Positions 1-9,441 of a stretch of 64,000 nucleotides of DNA are shown here, in pieces. The translations under genes were made by a program, and so were the position numbers. Origin of the DNA: Bacteroidia bacterium (GTDB lineage Bacteria > Bacteroidota > Bacteroidia > Chitinophagales > JAUHXS01); assembly GCA_030426955.1 (NCBI GenBank), contig JAUHXS010000005.1:159807-223806 (forward strand), written 5' to 3'. How positions within the stretch are numbered: position 1 is the first letter of the stretch; the number at the start of each line of letters is the position of its first letter. Under the pieces are notes generated by a model, which was not told the origin of the DNA, made no database searches, and worked only from the letters and a program-made list of their open reading frames with translations.

Positions 1-24
1 TGCATTTACATAAAGTTAATGGAT

Positions 25-792
25 TTACTGATATTGCTTTAATAATGCCTGAGCCTGACCAATGTTGTATCTATCTTCGACGAGCTCTTCAGGTCTTGGA
101 GGTCGAGCAACAGTCTCTTCTAATATTTTGATTGCTTGTTCTTTTTCACCTTCTTTGTGTAAGGCTTTTGCTAAATACAAGTTTGTATTTGGGTCCATCT
201 TGTTGATCTCTCTTGATAATTTTAACAAACGAACTGCTTCCTCATTTGAAGGCCAAGTCAGGAAAAAAGGAATATAGGGCGCTTCAAAGTGTACCGCTCC
301 TAATATTCTATAGCCACCTCCATCTCTGTAATTTGGATCTAGTTCGATCAATTGTTCACAATGCTCTTTCAGTTTATCGGCAATGCCTTCTTTAGCTGCT
401 GTCACTTTTCCGAATGCTTCTGCCCATTTACCCAAATCTGCTATGTACCAATGCAAGATGCCCGCAGATTGAGGAAATTGTTTTATCATTTTCTCTCCTA
501 AGAGCTTTCCCTTGTTGTAAACCTCTTTCTTTTCATCATTCGTTAATCGTGTAAAAGCACCTTTGAAATAATAGCTCTTAAGCAACATTACAACAGTTTC
601 TTCTTTAGCACTGACTTGTAGCGACTGCTCAAAATGCTGAATAGCCAAATCAATATTTTTTTCTTCGGCAGTAGTGCCAACAGCATTTTCGGCTCTTTGA
701 TTGTAATATTGAACTCCTAGCTTAAAATCGGTTTGCGAAAAAACTAAAGAAGCGATCAATACAAGAATTAAGATGTATACCTTCTGCAACAT
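25..792 (-). CDS. Secreted TPR-like protein at the end of the efflux operon
   Basis: 255 aa with an N-terminal signal peptide (hydrophobic residues 5-18, ending near FSQ) and helical repeats that read as TPRs: an early pair near residues 45-75 and a clear C-terminal repeat (NLYLAKALHKEGEKEQAIKI). The middle part, with GGGYRILGAVHFEAP followed by a proline-rich segment, resembles the TatT-type TPR proteins known from TRAP transporters; that resemblance is from memory and is weak. Likely periplasmic. It lies 42 nt downstream of the RND pump gene on the same strand, so it is probably the last gene of the tetR-tolC-adaptor-pump operon. What it does for the pump is unknown. Start is ATG at 792. 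Confidence 0.7.
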   Translation of the reverse strand: MLQKVYILILVLIASLVFSQTDFKLGVQYYNQRAENAVGTTAEEKNIDLAIQHFEQSLQVSAKEETVVMLLKSYYFKGAFTRLTNDEKKEVYNKGKLLGEKMIKQFPQSAGILHWYIADLGKWAEAFGKVTAAKEGIADKLKEHCEQLIELDPNYRDGGGYRILGAVHFEAPYIPFFLTWPSNEEAVRLLKLSREINKMDPNTNLYLAKALHKEGEKEQAIKILEETVARPPRPEELVEDRYNIGQAQALLKQYQ

Positions 793-834
793 ATAATTAT
801 AACGAAAATAAAAATGTTTTAGTTTTAAAGTCCG

Positions 835-3800
835 TTATTTACTGAATAACTTTCGCTTCAACCTTTGCGAAATCAGATACATTACTGGAACGATGATTAA
901 GGTCAGGAATGTCGCAAATGTCAATCCAAAAATAATCGTCCAAGACATTGGCGCCCAAAACATGGTCGAATCTCCACCCAGGCTAATTTGAGCATTATAT
1001 TCAGTAATTAAAGTGATAAAGTTAATATTCAACCCAATAGCTAGTGGTAATAATCCAAGTACGGTGGTTATCGCTGTCAGTAATACTGGTCTTAACCTTG
1101 TTTTGCCTCCTTCTATCACACTTTGAACTAGGTCATCGTCAGATAAAAATTGATTCTCTTCTAATCCTTGCTCAACTCTTTTGTTTCCTTGAATAAGCTT
1201 AGTATAGTCTATTAATACAATGGCATTGTTTACAACTACTCCAGCTAGCGAAATAATACCAATCATGGTCATGACTACCACGAAATCCATTTGAAATACT
1301 ACTAATCCTAGGAAAACGCCAATAGTACTAAACACGACCGAACCAACTATGATAAACGGTGTTGCAACGGAGTTAAACTGAGCTACTATAATTAGGAAAA
1401 TGGTAAAAACAGCTATCATTAAGGCAGTACTTAAAAATGCCATCTCTTTGGCTTGCTGCTCTTGCTCACCAGTAAACTTCATAACATAGCCATCAGGCAT
1501 TTCATAGTCCTCTAAAACCTTTTTGATATTAACAACCACTTGATTTGCATTATACCCTTCAATAACATTTGAGAATACCGTTATCACTCTATCTAAATCC
1601 TTTCTTTTTACAGAGCCATAGGTAATGCTATTTTTCGCCGACGCAATAGATGATATCGGAACCTGTCTCCATTGCCCATTAGTTTGATCTCGATAAACAA
1701 TATTTTGATTTAACAGTGCCTCTTTGTTATAGCGATATTTATCTTGAAGCCTTAACTGAATCGGATAGTCATCTTCCCCCTGTTTGAATTTTGAGACTTC
1801 TTTTCCAAAAACAGAAGTTCGTAAATTCATAGCGACATCATAGGTAGAAACACCAAATCTTCTTGCTTTTTCTCGATCAACATTTATAACTAATTCAGGT
1901 TTTATAACCTCAAGGTCTGTTTTTAATTCTTCTATACCCTCGATTTTGGCATTGTTAATGGTCTTCATCACATCACTGCTCAACGAGATTAATTGATCAA
2001 AATTTTCTCCGCTTATCTCAATGTTAATTGGCTTGCCAACAGGTGGTCCTTCTCTGTTTTGCTCTACTGTAATGATCACACCTGGGAATTTACCACTTAC
2101 GGCTTTCCTGATATCCTTTAAAATGTCTGTGGTTGATACTCCTCCACGATCTGCATACTTTACAAATGCGGTTGTAATTCTTGCCTTATGTGGCGTGACG
2201 CCTTGGCTTGGCCCTTCATTTGGATCGCTTGTGCCTTCTCCTACATTAGCTATAATAGACTCAACTACATCTCCATATTTTTCAATTTCCTCAGCTACTT
2301 CTGATTCTATTCTTTTTGTTAGTTGATCGGTTTCATTGATATCCGTTCCTATTGGATTCTCAATAAAAATATTGACATACTGAGGCTCATTTTCTGGAAA
2401 GAATAGTACATCTGGCATAAATGCTATTAATAGTATAAATGAGAATATGAGCATCACAAAGGTTCCTACGAAAAAATTTCTAGGATTCTTGCCTCTTAAT
2501 GCAAACTTTAGCGTGTTTTCGTAACGCAACTCCAGCTTGGGCATAAAGCTAGTCTGAAAAGACGCTGAAGCAGGGTTTAATACATATACATTTAGTAATG
2601 TGATTAGACCCGCTAAGATTAATACATTACCAAGTGCAAAAACTTGAAGTACCACAAATAACAGTCCTATTCCAATAAGAATTAATGATATTTTGTTGAT
2701 TCTCTTTTTGTTTGGTTCTGGGTTTCCAACCTTCATATACTGAGAGGTTAAAACTGGATTGATTACCAATGCAACAAATAAAGATGATCCCAGAACGATC
2801 ATTAGAGTAAGGGGTAAATAAAACATAAATTCCCCCATTATACCAGGCCAGAACCCTAAAGGCATAAATGCAGCTAGGGTAGTAGCCGTAGAGGCAATAA
2901 TTGGCCAAGCAACTTCTCCAGCTCCTTGCTTGGCTGCTTGTATAGGAGGCACGCCTTCATCCATCAAACGGTATATGTTTTCGACAATTACAATACCGTT
3001 ATCTACTAACATACCTAATGCCATAATCAATCCAAAAAGCACCATCATATTGATGGTTACGCCCATGGCACTTAAAAACATAAACGCCGTAAACATAGAA
3101 AGCGGAATTGCTACTCCTACGAAAAGTGCATTGCGACTTCCCAAGAAGAAAAGCAAAACCAGTACAACTAATATTACTCCTGAAATGATGCTGTTTTCAA
3201 GGTTATCCACTTGTTCTACAGTCATGTCAGACTGATCGTTGGTAATGCTAATGTTAACGGATGATGGTAATAAGTCTTCTTTGGCTTCTTCTAAGATGGC
3301 CCTGATCTTTGTTGATGCATTGATTAGGTTTTCGCCACTACTTTTAATTACATCAAGCATGATGACAGGCTCCTTATTAAGCCTTGCGAAACTTTTTGGC
3401 TCTTCATATCCAAATTCTACATTAGCAACATCTTTAAGATAGACGATCTCCAGTTTTTCATGCTTCACAACAATATTTTCTATCTCTGAAGCATCTGTAA
3501 ATTCGCCTACTACTCGAACGGTTCTTCGCAATCCATCAATTAGGATGTTCCCTCCTGAAATTGTGACGTTTTCTGATGCTATAGCATTTTCTACATCTCT
3601 AAAAGAGATATTGAGCGATGCCATCTTATGAAGGTCAACTTCTATCTTTACCTCTTTATCTTTAGTTCCCCTAATGTCTACTTTTGATATTTCAGGAATC
3701 TTTTCTATCCTGTCTTCCAAAGCTTCGGCATACTCTTTAAGCTTTTCTATGCTCATGTCTGCCGACAAGTTGATATTCATTATTGGGAATTCTGAAAAGT

Positions 3801-4233
3801 CTAGTTCGAAGATATTAGGATCTCTATCTAAATCGCTGGGAAGCTCTTTCTTTGCTTTATCAACTGCATCTTTTACTTCTTGCAAAGCATCTTTTACATC
3901 TATAGCTGTTTGAAATTCAACAATAATAGTAGAGTAGTCTTGAATAGATGTTGATGATATTTTATCTATTCCAGTAATACCATTTATTTCTTTTTCGATG
4001 GGTCTTGTGATAAGGTTTTCCATATCCAAAGGTGAATTGCCAGGGTGAGCTGTTCCTACATATATAGTTGGGAGCTTAACTTCTGGAAAGCTTTCTATAG
4101 GCATAGAGAGATATGAGCTTAACCCCATTAGTGTAATCATAAAAATGATTACAAAAACAGTTGTTTTGTTATTGACTGATAAGCTAGATAGCCCAAACTC
4201 CTTTTGTATTTTTTTGTCTGTTTGTTCCGACAT
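835..4233 (-). CDS. RND efflux pump, HAE1/AcrB-like inner-membrane permease
   Basis: 1132 aa, the usual size for the family. TM1 follows a short cytoplasmic N-terminus (NKTTVFVIIFMITLMGLSSY), then a first porter domain, the TM2-TM6 block around residues 340-560, a second porter domain and a C-terminal TM7-TM12 block. The TM4 proton-relay segment reads GMLVDNGIVIVENI: the first acidic residue of the AcrB Asp pair is kept, the second is Asn. TM10 (SLAGVVVNNAIVLIDYTKL) has no lysine at the AcrB Lys940 region. Export of drugs, lipids or other hydrophobic compounds driven by proton or sodium is the family role; the substrate cannot be read. It follows its adaptor gene by 33 nt and belongs to the TetR-controlled operon. 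Confidence 0.93.
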   Translation of the reverse strand: MSEQTDKKIQKEFGLSSLSVNNKTTVFVIIFMITLMGLSSYLSMPIESFPEVKLPTIYVGTAHPGNSPLDMENLITRPIEKEINGITGIDKISSTSIQDYSTIIVEFQTAIDVKDALQEVKDAVDKAKKELPSDLDRDPNIFELDFSEFPIMNINLSADMSIEKLKEYAEALEDRIEKIPEISKVDIRGTKDKEVKIEVDLHKMASLNISFRDVENAIASENVTISGGNILIDGLRRTVRVVGEFTDASEIENIVVKHEKLEIVYLKDVANVEFGYEEPKSFARLNKEPVIMLDVIKSSGENLINASTKIRAILEEAKEDLLPSSVNISITNDQSDMTVEQVDNLENSIISGVILVVLVLLFFLGSRNALFVGVAIPLSMFTAFMFLSAMGVTINMMVLFGLIMALGMLVDNGIVIVENIYRLMDEGVPPIQAAKQGAGEVAWPIIASTATTLAAFMPLGFWPGIMGEFMFYLPLTLMIVLGSSLFVALVINPVLTSQYMKVGNPEPNKKRINKISLILIGIGLLFVVLQVFALGNVLILAGLITLLNVYVLNPASASFQTSFMPKLELRYENTLKFALRGKNPRNFFVGTFVMLIFSFILLIAFMPDVLFFPENEPQYVNIFIENPIGTDINETDQLTKRIESEVAEEIEKYGDVVESIIANVGEGTSDPNEGPSQGVTPHKARITTAFVKYADRGGVSTTDILKDIRKAVSGKFPGVIITVEQNREGPPVGKPINIEISGENFDQLISLSSDVMKTINNAKIEGIEELKTDLEVIKPELVINVDREKARRFGVSTYDVAMNLRTSVFGKEVSKFKQGEDDYPIQLRLQDKYRYNKEALLNQNIVYRDQTNGQWRQVPISSIASAKNSITYGSVKRKDLDRVITVFSNVIEGYNANQVVVNIKKVLEDYEMPDGYVMKFTGEQEQQAKEMAFLSTALMIAVFTIFLIIVAQFNSVATPFIIVGSVVFSTIGVFLGLVVFQMDFVVVMTMIGIISLAGVVVNNAIVLIDYTKLIQGNKRVEQGLEENQFLSDDDLVQSVIEGGKTRLRPVLLTAITTVLGLLPLAIGLNINFITLITEYNAQISLGGDSTMFWAPMSWTIIFGLTFATFLTLIIVPVMYLISQRLKRKLFSK

Positions 4234-4266
4234 CTTTTTTATTTTGATGATTTATTCAAAATACTG

Positions 4267-5409
4267 TTATCTCTCTGGTACTGCTTGAACCTCTTGACCA
4301 TTTACGACGATGTTAAACCCTGCTGTTACTAATTTGTCACCAGCATTTAACCCGCTAAGAACTTCAGTCATACCTTTGTAGCTTTTCCCTGTTTTTATAA
4401 TGATTCTTTCTATGGTAGCGGTATTTCCGTTTGATCTAGCTACATAAACAAAATCTCCTTGTTGAGATTGTAAGATGTATTTTGTCGGCACTGATACCAC
4501 GCCTGCTTTTTCATAGTCTTTGATAAAAACATTTGCCAATAAATTTGGACGCAAAAGACCATCATCATTTTTCATCCTCAAGTTCACTTTGAAAGTCCTG
4601 TTATTAGGATTGATGAACTGACCGACTGATGTTATCTTTACCTCTTTTTCAATTTCAATGGTTGGGAAGAAAATTTTTACCAATCCGCCCTTTTTGACAG
4701 AAGGAAGATATTTCTCAGGCACATCAACCACTACATCAACATCAGAAAGGTTTACCACTCTAGCAATTGGATTGCCTGCAAATGCTGTTTCTCCTTTATT
4801 TTGAAACACTTCGTCTACTGTGCCGCTAATAGGGGACTTGACAACTGTCTTCCCTAATTGGGTTTCGGCACTTTCTAACTTCTTTTGCAGGCTTTCATAT
4901 TGATTTTTTGCTTGTAAAAACTGCATTTCAGAACCAATCTGTTGATCCCAAAGATTCTTTTGTTTTTTATAAGCTGTTTCTGCAAGCTCCAAGGCGGTAT
5001 TTAGCTCTTCAACTTGCTTTCTTATGACATCGCTATTTAAAACAGCTATTACTTGTCCTTCGGAAATGCGATCACCAGCAGATGTGCTTACCTGAATAAT
5101 CTCGCCATTCATTTCCGGACTTATAACTGCCGTAGACTTAGAAGAAACAACTCCTCTAAGCTCAATGAAGTGCGTAAAGGTGTCTGCTAAAAGTTTTTTT
5201 ACTGCTACCTGTTTTAGATTATCAGATTGAGTTGTATCTAATTCTTTGATTTCGTCTTGTAGATCACTAATTAGACTTTTAATACTATCTACTTGACTAT
5301 TATATTTTTCTAATAGTGCTTTCTTTTCTGCTAGGTCTTTATTTGCTTCTTCCTGATTGCATGCAACCATTACGACTCCTAGTATTAATATACTTGCTAT
5401 TTTCTTCAT
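4267..5409 (-). CDS. RND efflux periplasmic adaptor (membrane fusion protein), lipoprotein
   Basis: 380 aa. The signal ends in a lipobox (VMVAC, Cys17), so the mature protein is probably lipid-anchored. A short coiled coil follows (residues about 22-65), then the barrel-sandwich/lipoyl half-motifs (AVISPEMNGEIIQVSTSAGD and VKSPISGTVDEVFQNKGE) flanking an alpha-hairpin rich in Gln/Glu, then beta-barrel and membrane-proximal domains. This order is that of MexA/AcrA-type adaptors, which bridge the RND pump and the TolC channel. The extra N-terminal coiled coil right after the lipobox is seen in many Bacteroidota adaptors. Upstream lies the tolC-like gene with a 68-nt spacer containing a GC-rich hairpin; downstream is the pump gene. 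Confidence 0.92.
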   Translation of the reverse strand: MKKIASILILGVVMVACNQEEANKDLAEKKALLEKYNSQVDSIKSLISDLQDEIKELDTTQSDNLKQVAVKKLLADTFTHFIELRGVVSSKSTAVISPEMNGEIIQVSTSAGDRISEGQVIAVLNSDVIRKQVEELNTALELAETAYKKQKNLWDQQIGSEMQFLQAKNQYESLQKKLESAETQLGKTVVKSPISGTVDEVFQNKGETAFAGNPIARVVNLSDVDVVVDVPEKYLPSVKKGGLVKIFFPTIEIEKEVKITSVGQFINPNNRTFKVNLRMKNDDGLLRPNLLANVFIKDYEKAGVVSVPTKYILQSQQGDFVYVARSNGNTATIERIIIKTGKSYKGMTEVLSGLNAGDKLVTAGFNIVVNGQEVQAVPER

Positions 5410-5437
5410 GCGTTTTAGTTTAATTCACCACCCCTAG

Positions 5438-5468
5438 CCCCTCTCTCAATAAGCTATCGGGAGAGGGG
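5438..5468. repeat. GC-rich REP-like hairpin between tolC-like and adaptor genes
   Basis: CCCCTCTCTC at 5438-5447 pairs with GGGAGAGGGG at 5459-5468 (10 pairs, one of them G-T) around an 11-nt loop. The preceding bases (caccacccctag, from 5427) are also GC-rich, in strong contrast to the AT-rich surroundings. Elements of this appearance are scattered between genes in many Bacteroidota genomes. Here it sits inside an operon and could trim or attenuate the mRNA between the tolC-like and adaptor genes. Only this copy is visible in the window. Confidence 0.6.
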
Positions 5469-5477
5469 AAGTTCTGA

Positions 5478-6821
5478 TTAAAAATCGTAGTTACCGACTG
5501 CCTTGTCTAAATCCGTTTTAGTTATTAATAATTGATATAATGCATTGGTGTAAGTAGACTGAGTTTCTAAGAACTTAGTCTGTGCATCACTCACTTCCAA
5601 GCTAGATCCAACACCCTCTTTGTGTTTGATGATAGTAGTATCATATATCTTTTTGGCTAGTTTTAGGTTTTTTTCTTGAGTGCCAAATCGCTCCTTAGCA
5701 CTTTTAAATTCTAGTCTGGAATTGAGGTAGTCAAAGTCGATCTTTGTTTCTAATTGTTTTTGCTGATTCATTATTTTCTCTACTTCATACTTCGATTGCA
5801 TGATCTTGGCTCTTTGTCCTAGAGAATTTAAAATGGGCACATTGAGTTTTAGACCCCAAATTGTAGTTGGGTAATAGGGTTTGTCTGATTCAAAGAAGTC
5901 AAAATCATTTGAAAAAGCATTTTGCGAATGGGTGAAAAATCCTGCTAAACTTGGATACTGTTGCATTTTGTATCGCTTCATGTCTAGCTCCTGTAATCGT
6001 AATCCTTGCTCTAGTGCCTGATATTCTATATTGGAAGCATAGTCAATTTTCTTGGTCGCTGCCTCTTCACTCAAAAGCTTAGGCAAGTAGTTTTGAATGC
6101 TGTCTGCTATTACAATGGAGTCAGAAAGGTTAAAACCGATCTGAAATTTTAGCAATGCCTCTGCAATTTGGATTTGTCTTTTGACTTGAATGTATTGATC
6201 TTCCAAAAGGTTTAAGGTCAACTCCATGCGATCTTTTTCGATGGACTCAATAAAACCCTGTTCATAAGTTGCTTTTACTTCAGAGTAAGTCTTACGCATA
6301 TTTTCTAAAGTGCCTTGCATGATTTTTTGATTCTTTCTGGCAGATAAAACGGTGTAGTAAGCTTTTGTAACGGCATACCTTACATCTATTTTTGTTCTAT
6401 CTGATTGTTTTCTGGATAACTCGGCATATTCTTTTGCAGCCTGCAGGCCCACAAAATAACTTCCATCAAACAGTAGCTGAGAAATAGTTATCCCCGCAGA
6501 CATGCTTTGCTCTATACCAAATTGAACTGGAATGAATAAATCAGCAGGTGCCATGGGGTCAAAAGCATTTGCAGGAATTACTTGTGTTGGAACATCCAAC
6601 TGATTATTATAACTAGCTTCTCCATTGATTTGTGGCAACCCTATTGTTGTTGTTTCCCAGGTTTTCTTTTTGGCAATTTCCTCATCATATTGTGCATTTT
6701 TTACTTGTACGTTATTTTCTAATGCGAAATCTTGTGCTTGCTTTAGAGATGAAATTTCAATAGTCTCTTGAGCCCAAAGAGCATTAATAAACAATAAGCT
6801 CAATAATATCGCTCTAATCAT
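5478..6821 (-). CDS. TolC-family outer membrane efflux protein
   Basis: 447 aa with a signal peptide (cleavage near ALWAQ, residue 17) and the two repeated long-helix regions of the outer-membrane efflux family, separated by beta segments. Visible landmarks are a first helix start (SSLKQAQDFALENNVQVKNA) and the second-repeat counterpart (AKKIYDTTIIKHKEGVGSSL followed by EVSDAQTKFLETQSTY), the typical C-terminal signature. Family role: trimeric channel across the outer membrane, docking to the adaptor. It starts with an ATGA overlap with the tetR stop codon (6818-6821), so the two are translationally coupled and repressor and channel come from one transcript. Confidence 0.92.
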   Translation of the reverse strand: MIRAILLSLLFINALWAQETIEISSLKQAQDFALENNVQVKNAQYDEEIAKKKTWETTTIGLPQINGEASYNNQLDVPTQVIPANAFDPMAPADLFIPVQFGIEQSMSAGITISQLLFDGSYFVGLQAAKEYAELSRKQSDRTKIDVRYAVTKAYYTVLSARKNQKIMQGTLENMRKTYSEVKATYEQGFIESIEKDRMELTLNLLEDQYIQVKRQIQIAEALLKFQIGFNLSDSIVIADSIQNYLPKLLSEEAATKKIDYASNIEYQALEQGLRLQELDMKRYKMQQYPSLAGFFTHSQNAFSNDFDFFESDKPYYPTTIWGLKLNVPILNSLGQRAKIMQSKYEVEKIMNQQKQLETKIDFDYLNSRLEFKSAKERFGTQEKNLKLAKKIYDTTIIKHKEGVGSSLEVSDAQTKFLETQSTYTNALYQLLITKTDLDKAVGNYDF

Positions 6822-7435
6822 TTCTTGATTGTTTTTATTTTTTCTTCCAGGTATTTATAACCTTTCTTTGTTGCAATAGCCCTGATATGATATACAATTC
6901 GCTCAAAGAGCAACTCCATAAATGAAATGTTATGCTTATTTCGGAGGGAATTGTCTTCTAGTATACTTTCTATACCTCCTAAGTATATAATTGCAGTTGC
7001 TGTTTTGTTTATATCTTCTCTAAAGTAGCCTTGTTCGATACCCAACTCAAGATTGTTTAAAAATTGTTTAAATAGAAAATCTTGCTTGAATTTTTCAAAC
7101 TCTTTCCAGCTTTTAGGATAATATCTTCTTAAGTCCATCATGCATGCTGGATTCATTTCCCCCATTTGATCTACCACAGCCTTCCATATTTCAAAAATTT
7201 GGTCGATTACATTCGGAACATTTTTTAAAATCTCCGTATGACTTTTGTGATGTAGCTCAAAGTCATACATTACAGTTTGATGAACTAAGTCATCCTTATT
7301 ATCAAAATGCTGGTAAATGGTCTTTTTAGATATGCCTAGATCATCAGCGAGATCTTCCATCCGAAAGGCTTTTATGCCATACCTGGTGTAGTTTTTTAGC
7401 GCTGCTTCTAGAATAGTATGTTTTTGATCAGACAT
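6818..7435 (-). CDS. TetR/AcrR-family transcriptional regulator of the efflux operon
   Basis: 205 aa. The N-terminal helix-turn-helix is clear (residues about 22-50: FRMEDLADDLGISKKTIYQH then FDNKDDL), followed by an all-helical ligand-binding region without a recognisable signature. Being first in the operon and overlapping the tolC-like gene by 4 bp, it most likely autoregulates the whole unit: a ligand that is also a pump substrate would release it. The promoter region (7446-7519) carries two AAACTTT-type palindromes placed to act as operators. Repression, rather than activation, is inferred from family habit. Confidence 0.9.
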   Translation of the reverse strand: MSDQKHTILEAALKNYTRYGIKAFRMEDLADDLGISKKTIYQHFDNKDDLVHQTVMYDFELHHKSHTEILKNVPNVIDQIFEIWKAVVDQMGEMNPACMMDLRRYYPKSWKEFEKFKQDFLFKQFLNNLELGIEQGYFREDINKTATAIIYLGGIESILEDNSLRNKHNISFMELLFERIVYHIRAIATKKGYKYLEEKIKTIKK

Positions 7436-7445
7436 TAAACCTTGG

Positions 7446-7519
7446 AAACTTTTAAGTTTTATTTAGTTTATTCAAAGGTAGCATGATACTTTGGAAACTT
7501 AAAACTTTTTTAAAGTTTC
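7446..7519 (-). promoter_or_regulatory. Promoter and two candidate TetR operators for the efflux operon
   Basis: On the minus strand a Bacteroidota-type -10 box TACCTTTG (plus-strand 7473-7480) is preceded, after exactly 20 nt, by TTTT as a -33-like box. Two related palindromes flank it. AAACTTTTAAGTTT at 7446-7459 lies between the expected start site and the tetR ATG. AAACTTTTTTAAAGTTT at 7502-7518, nested in an outer GAAACTT/AAGTTTC pair at 7494-7519, covers the -33 region. Their shared half-site (AAACTT) and placement fit operators for the TetR encoded just downstream. Binding is inference. Confidence 0.6.
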
Positions 7520-7607
7520 TTTATAAAAAATGTAGCTGAGTCAATGTAAAATCAGAAACTTTGAGAAATGAAACATGTCTCTGATTTCCGGTCTCTCATT
7601 TAGAACT

Positions 7608-9407
7608 TTACCCTAAAGTTATTTTTGCTTCTGGATATTTACAATCATTTACAGTAGCTTGGGCAATGAGTGCAAAAGCTACGGTGGTCGTGCCTACTCG
7701 ACCAACAAACATAGAAATCATAATAATTGTTTTTCCTGCAAGAGATAAGTCAGTTGTTATTCCAGTTGATAACCCCACCGTTCCAAAAGCTGATATCTGT
7801 TCAAATACTAGTTGCATTATGTCAATTTGTGGATCGGTAATAGTCAATGTAAAGCAACATGCTAAGATAAAAGTCAAAGCAAAAAACCAAATTGAAAGTG
7901 CTTTTCCTAAGATCGTATCAGGTATTTCTCGCGTGCCTATTTCAATTTTTCGCTTACCAGTAAAGGCATTGTAAATAGCAATAAGTGTTAACGCAAATGT
8001 AGATGTCTTAATCCCACCACACACCGATGCAGAAGATCCCCCTACAAACATTAGGAAACAGAAAACCATTAACATCGGCAACCCAACTGCCGAAATGTCA
8101 ACCGTATTAAACCCTGCAGTTCGCATCGTCGACTGGAATACAGCAGTCACGCCAGCTGCCGTTGCATCTAATCCATCAAGTGTATTATCCTTTTCTAACA
8201 AATAATAAATTAGCCCACCTCCAAAAACGAGTATGATAGAGGTATAGAATGACAATCTAGTATCCAGTTTCCAACGTTTCCATGGTGTTTTTTGCAGTTG
8301 TCTAAACTTCCGAACACTAAAAACCTCAAATAAAGTGGGGTAGCCAATACTTCCTAGAAACACCAGTACCATGATAATAAAATGCAAGCCATATACCTCT
8401 CGTACTGCTTCTGTATAAAGGCCATTGCCCATGAGTGAAAAACCAGCGTTACAAAATGCGGATACCGAGTGAAAGAGGGACCAAAACATTTTATCCCCTA
8501 CACCAGCAAAGTGTAATTGATTGCCCCAACTAAAATAAATGAACAACGCTCCAAAAACGTCAATGGCAATGGTATAGTACATAATATTTTTGAATAGCTG
8601 AGTGGTATCTATTTCAGAGTCTGAAAAGAAAAAATCCTGAAAACTATACTTGTTTTTCATGTTAGCACCGCTGGAAATATATGATCCAAAGAAAGTACCA
8701 AATGATATAATGCCCAGAGCGCCAACTTGTATCAATATCATGATTACGATTTGACCTTTTAAGGTAAAAAAGCTTCCAGTATCTTGTAAGATCAGTCCTG
8801 TTTGACTTATCGCACTCACTGAAGTAAAAAGAGCCTCAAAAAAACTCATTGAACCTGCTATTGTAGTACTCTCAGGCATTGTTAAAAAAACAGCGCCAAT
8901 AAACGAAAGCACTAATAATGAAACGACTAAACTCGATGATGCTTTCAGGCTAAAGAAACTAAAGATATCCAACACTTTCAAAAATTCAAACCCAGATACG
9001 GTCAACAAATATGTCATCATAAAATACATATATGCTACTGGTGGCAAGCCTAAATGAATTAACGCCTCCTTTACTGGAGACCACCCTGAAATTATTGATA
9101 CAATAAGCTCAGGAATTAAAAGTAACAGCAGAATACTTTCCAAAATATTTAGCCTGATAAAGTCTATTGGGTGTATAGAAAATATCATTTTAATAAAATA
9201 TTGGAGGATGTAAAAGGTAAATATGCCTCGAATAATATGCAACTGAATCTGATCTATGAGCTGATCAGCAGGAAATCCAAAGTTATATACCAATATGCCT
9301 ATGGAAACAAAAACAACAATCGTATCAAAGAATTTTAAGATTCGATTGATTAATGCCTGATTGTTGTACAGAAATAGTCTAATCCATTGTGTTAATCTAA
9401 AAAGCAT
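7608..9407 (-). CDS. TrkH/KtrB-family potassium (or sodium) transporter
   Basis: 599 aa from the ATG at 9407; a TTG two codons upstream is possible but unnecessary. An N-terminal group of TM helices (about 170 residues longer than classic KtrB) precedes the four M1-P-M2 repeats. The four selectivity loops can be read in order: TSVSAISQTGL, HSVSAFCNAGFS, STMRTAGFNTVD and EQISAFGTVGLSTG, each with the conserved Gly. Family role: uptake of K+ across the inner membrane, usually gated by a cytoplasmic RCK (KtrA/TrkA) subunit. No such gene is in this window, so its partner must lie elsewhere. It is the last gene in its orientation before the efflux operon promoter. Confidence 0.9.
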   Translation of the reverse strand: MLFRLTQWIRLFLYNNQALINRILKFFDTIVVFVSIGILVYNFGFPADQLIDQIQLHIIRGIFTFYILQYFIKMIFSIHPIDFIRLNILESILLLLLIPELIVSIISGWSPVKEALIHLGLPPVAYMYFMMTYLLTVSGFEFLKVLDIFSFFSLKASSSLVVSLLVLSFIGAVFLTMPESTTIAGSMSFFEALFTSVSAISQTGLILQDTGSFFTLKGQIVIMILIQVGALGIISFGTFFGSYISSGANMKNKYSFQDFFFSDSEIDTTQLFKNIMYYTIAIDVFGALFIYFSWGNQLHFAGVGDKMFWSLFHSVSAFCNAGFSLMGNGLYTEAVREVYGLHFIIMVLVFLGSIGYPTLFEVFSVRKFRQLQKTPWKRWKLDTRLSFYTSIILVFGGGLIYYLLEKDNTLDGLDATAAGVTAVFQSTMRTAGFNTVDISAVGLPMLMVFCFLMFVGGSSASVCGGIKTSTFALTLIAIYNAFTGKRKIEIGTREIPDTILGKALSIWFFALTFILACCFTLTITDPQIDIMQLVFEQISAFGTVGLSTGITTDLSLAGKTIIMISMFVGRVGTTTVAFALIAQATVNDCKYPEAKITLG

Positions 9408-9441
9408 AGTCAAACGATAATGTAAAAGTAAGCAATTGCTA

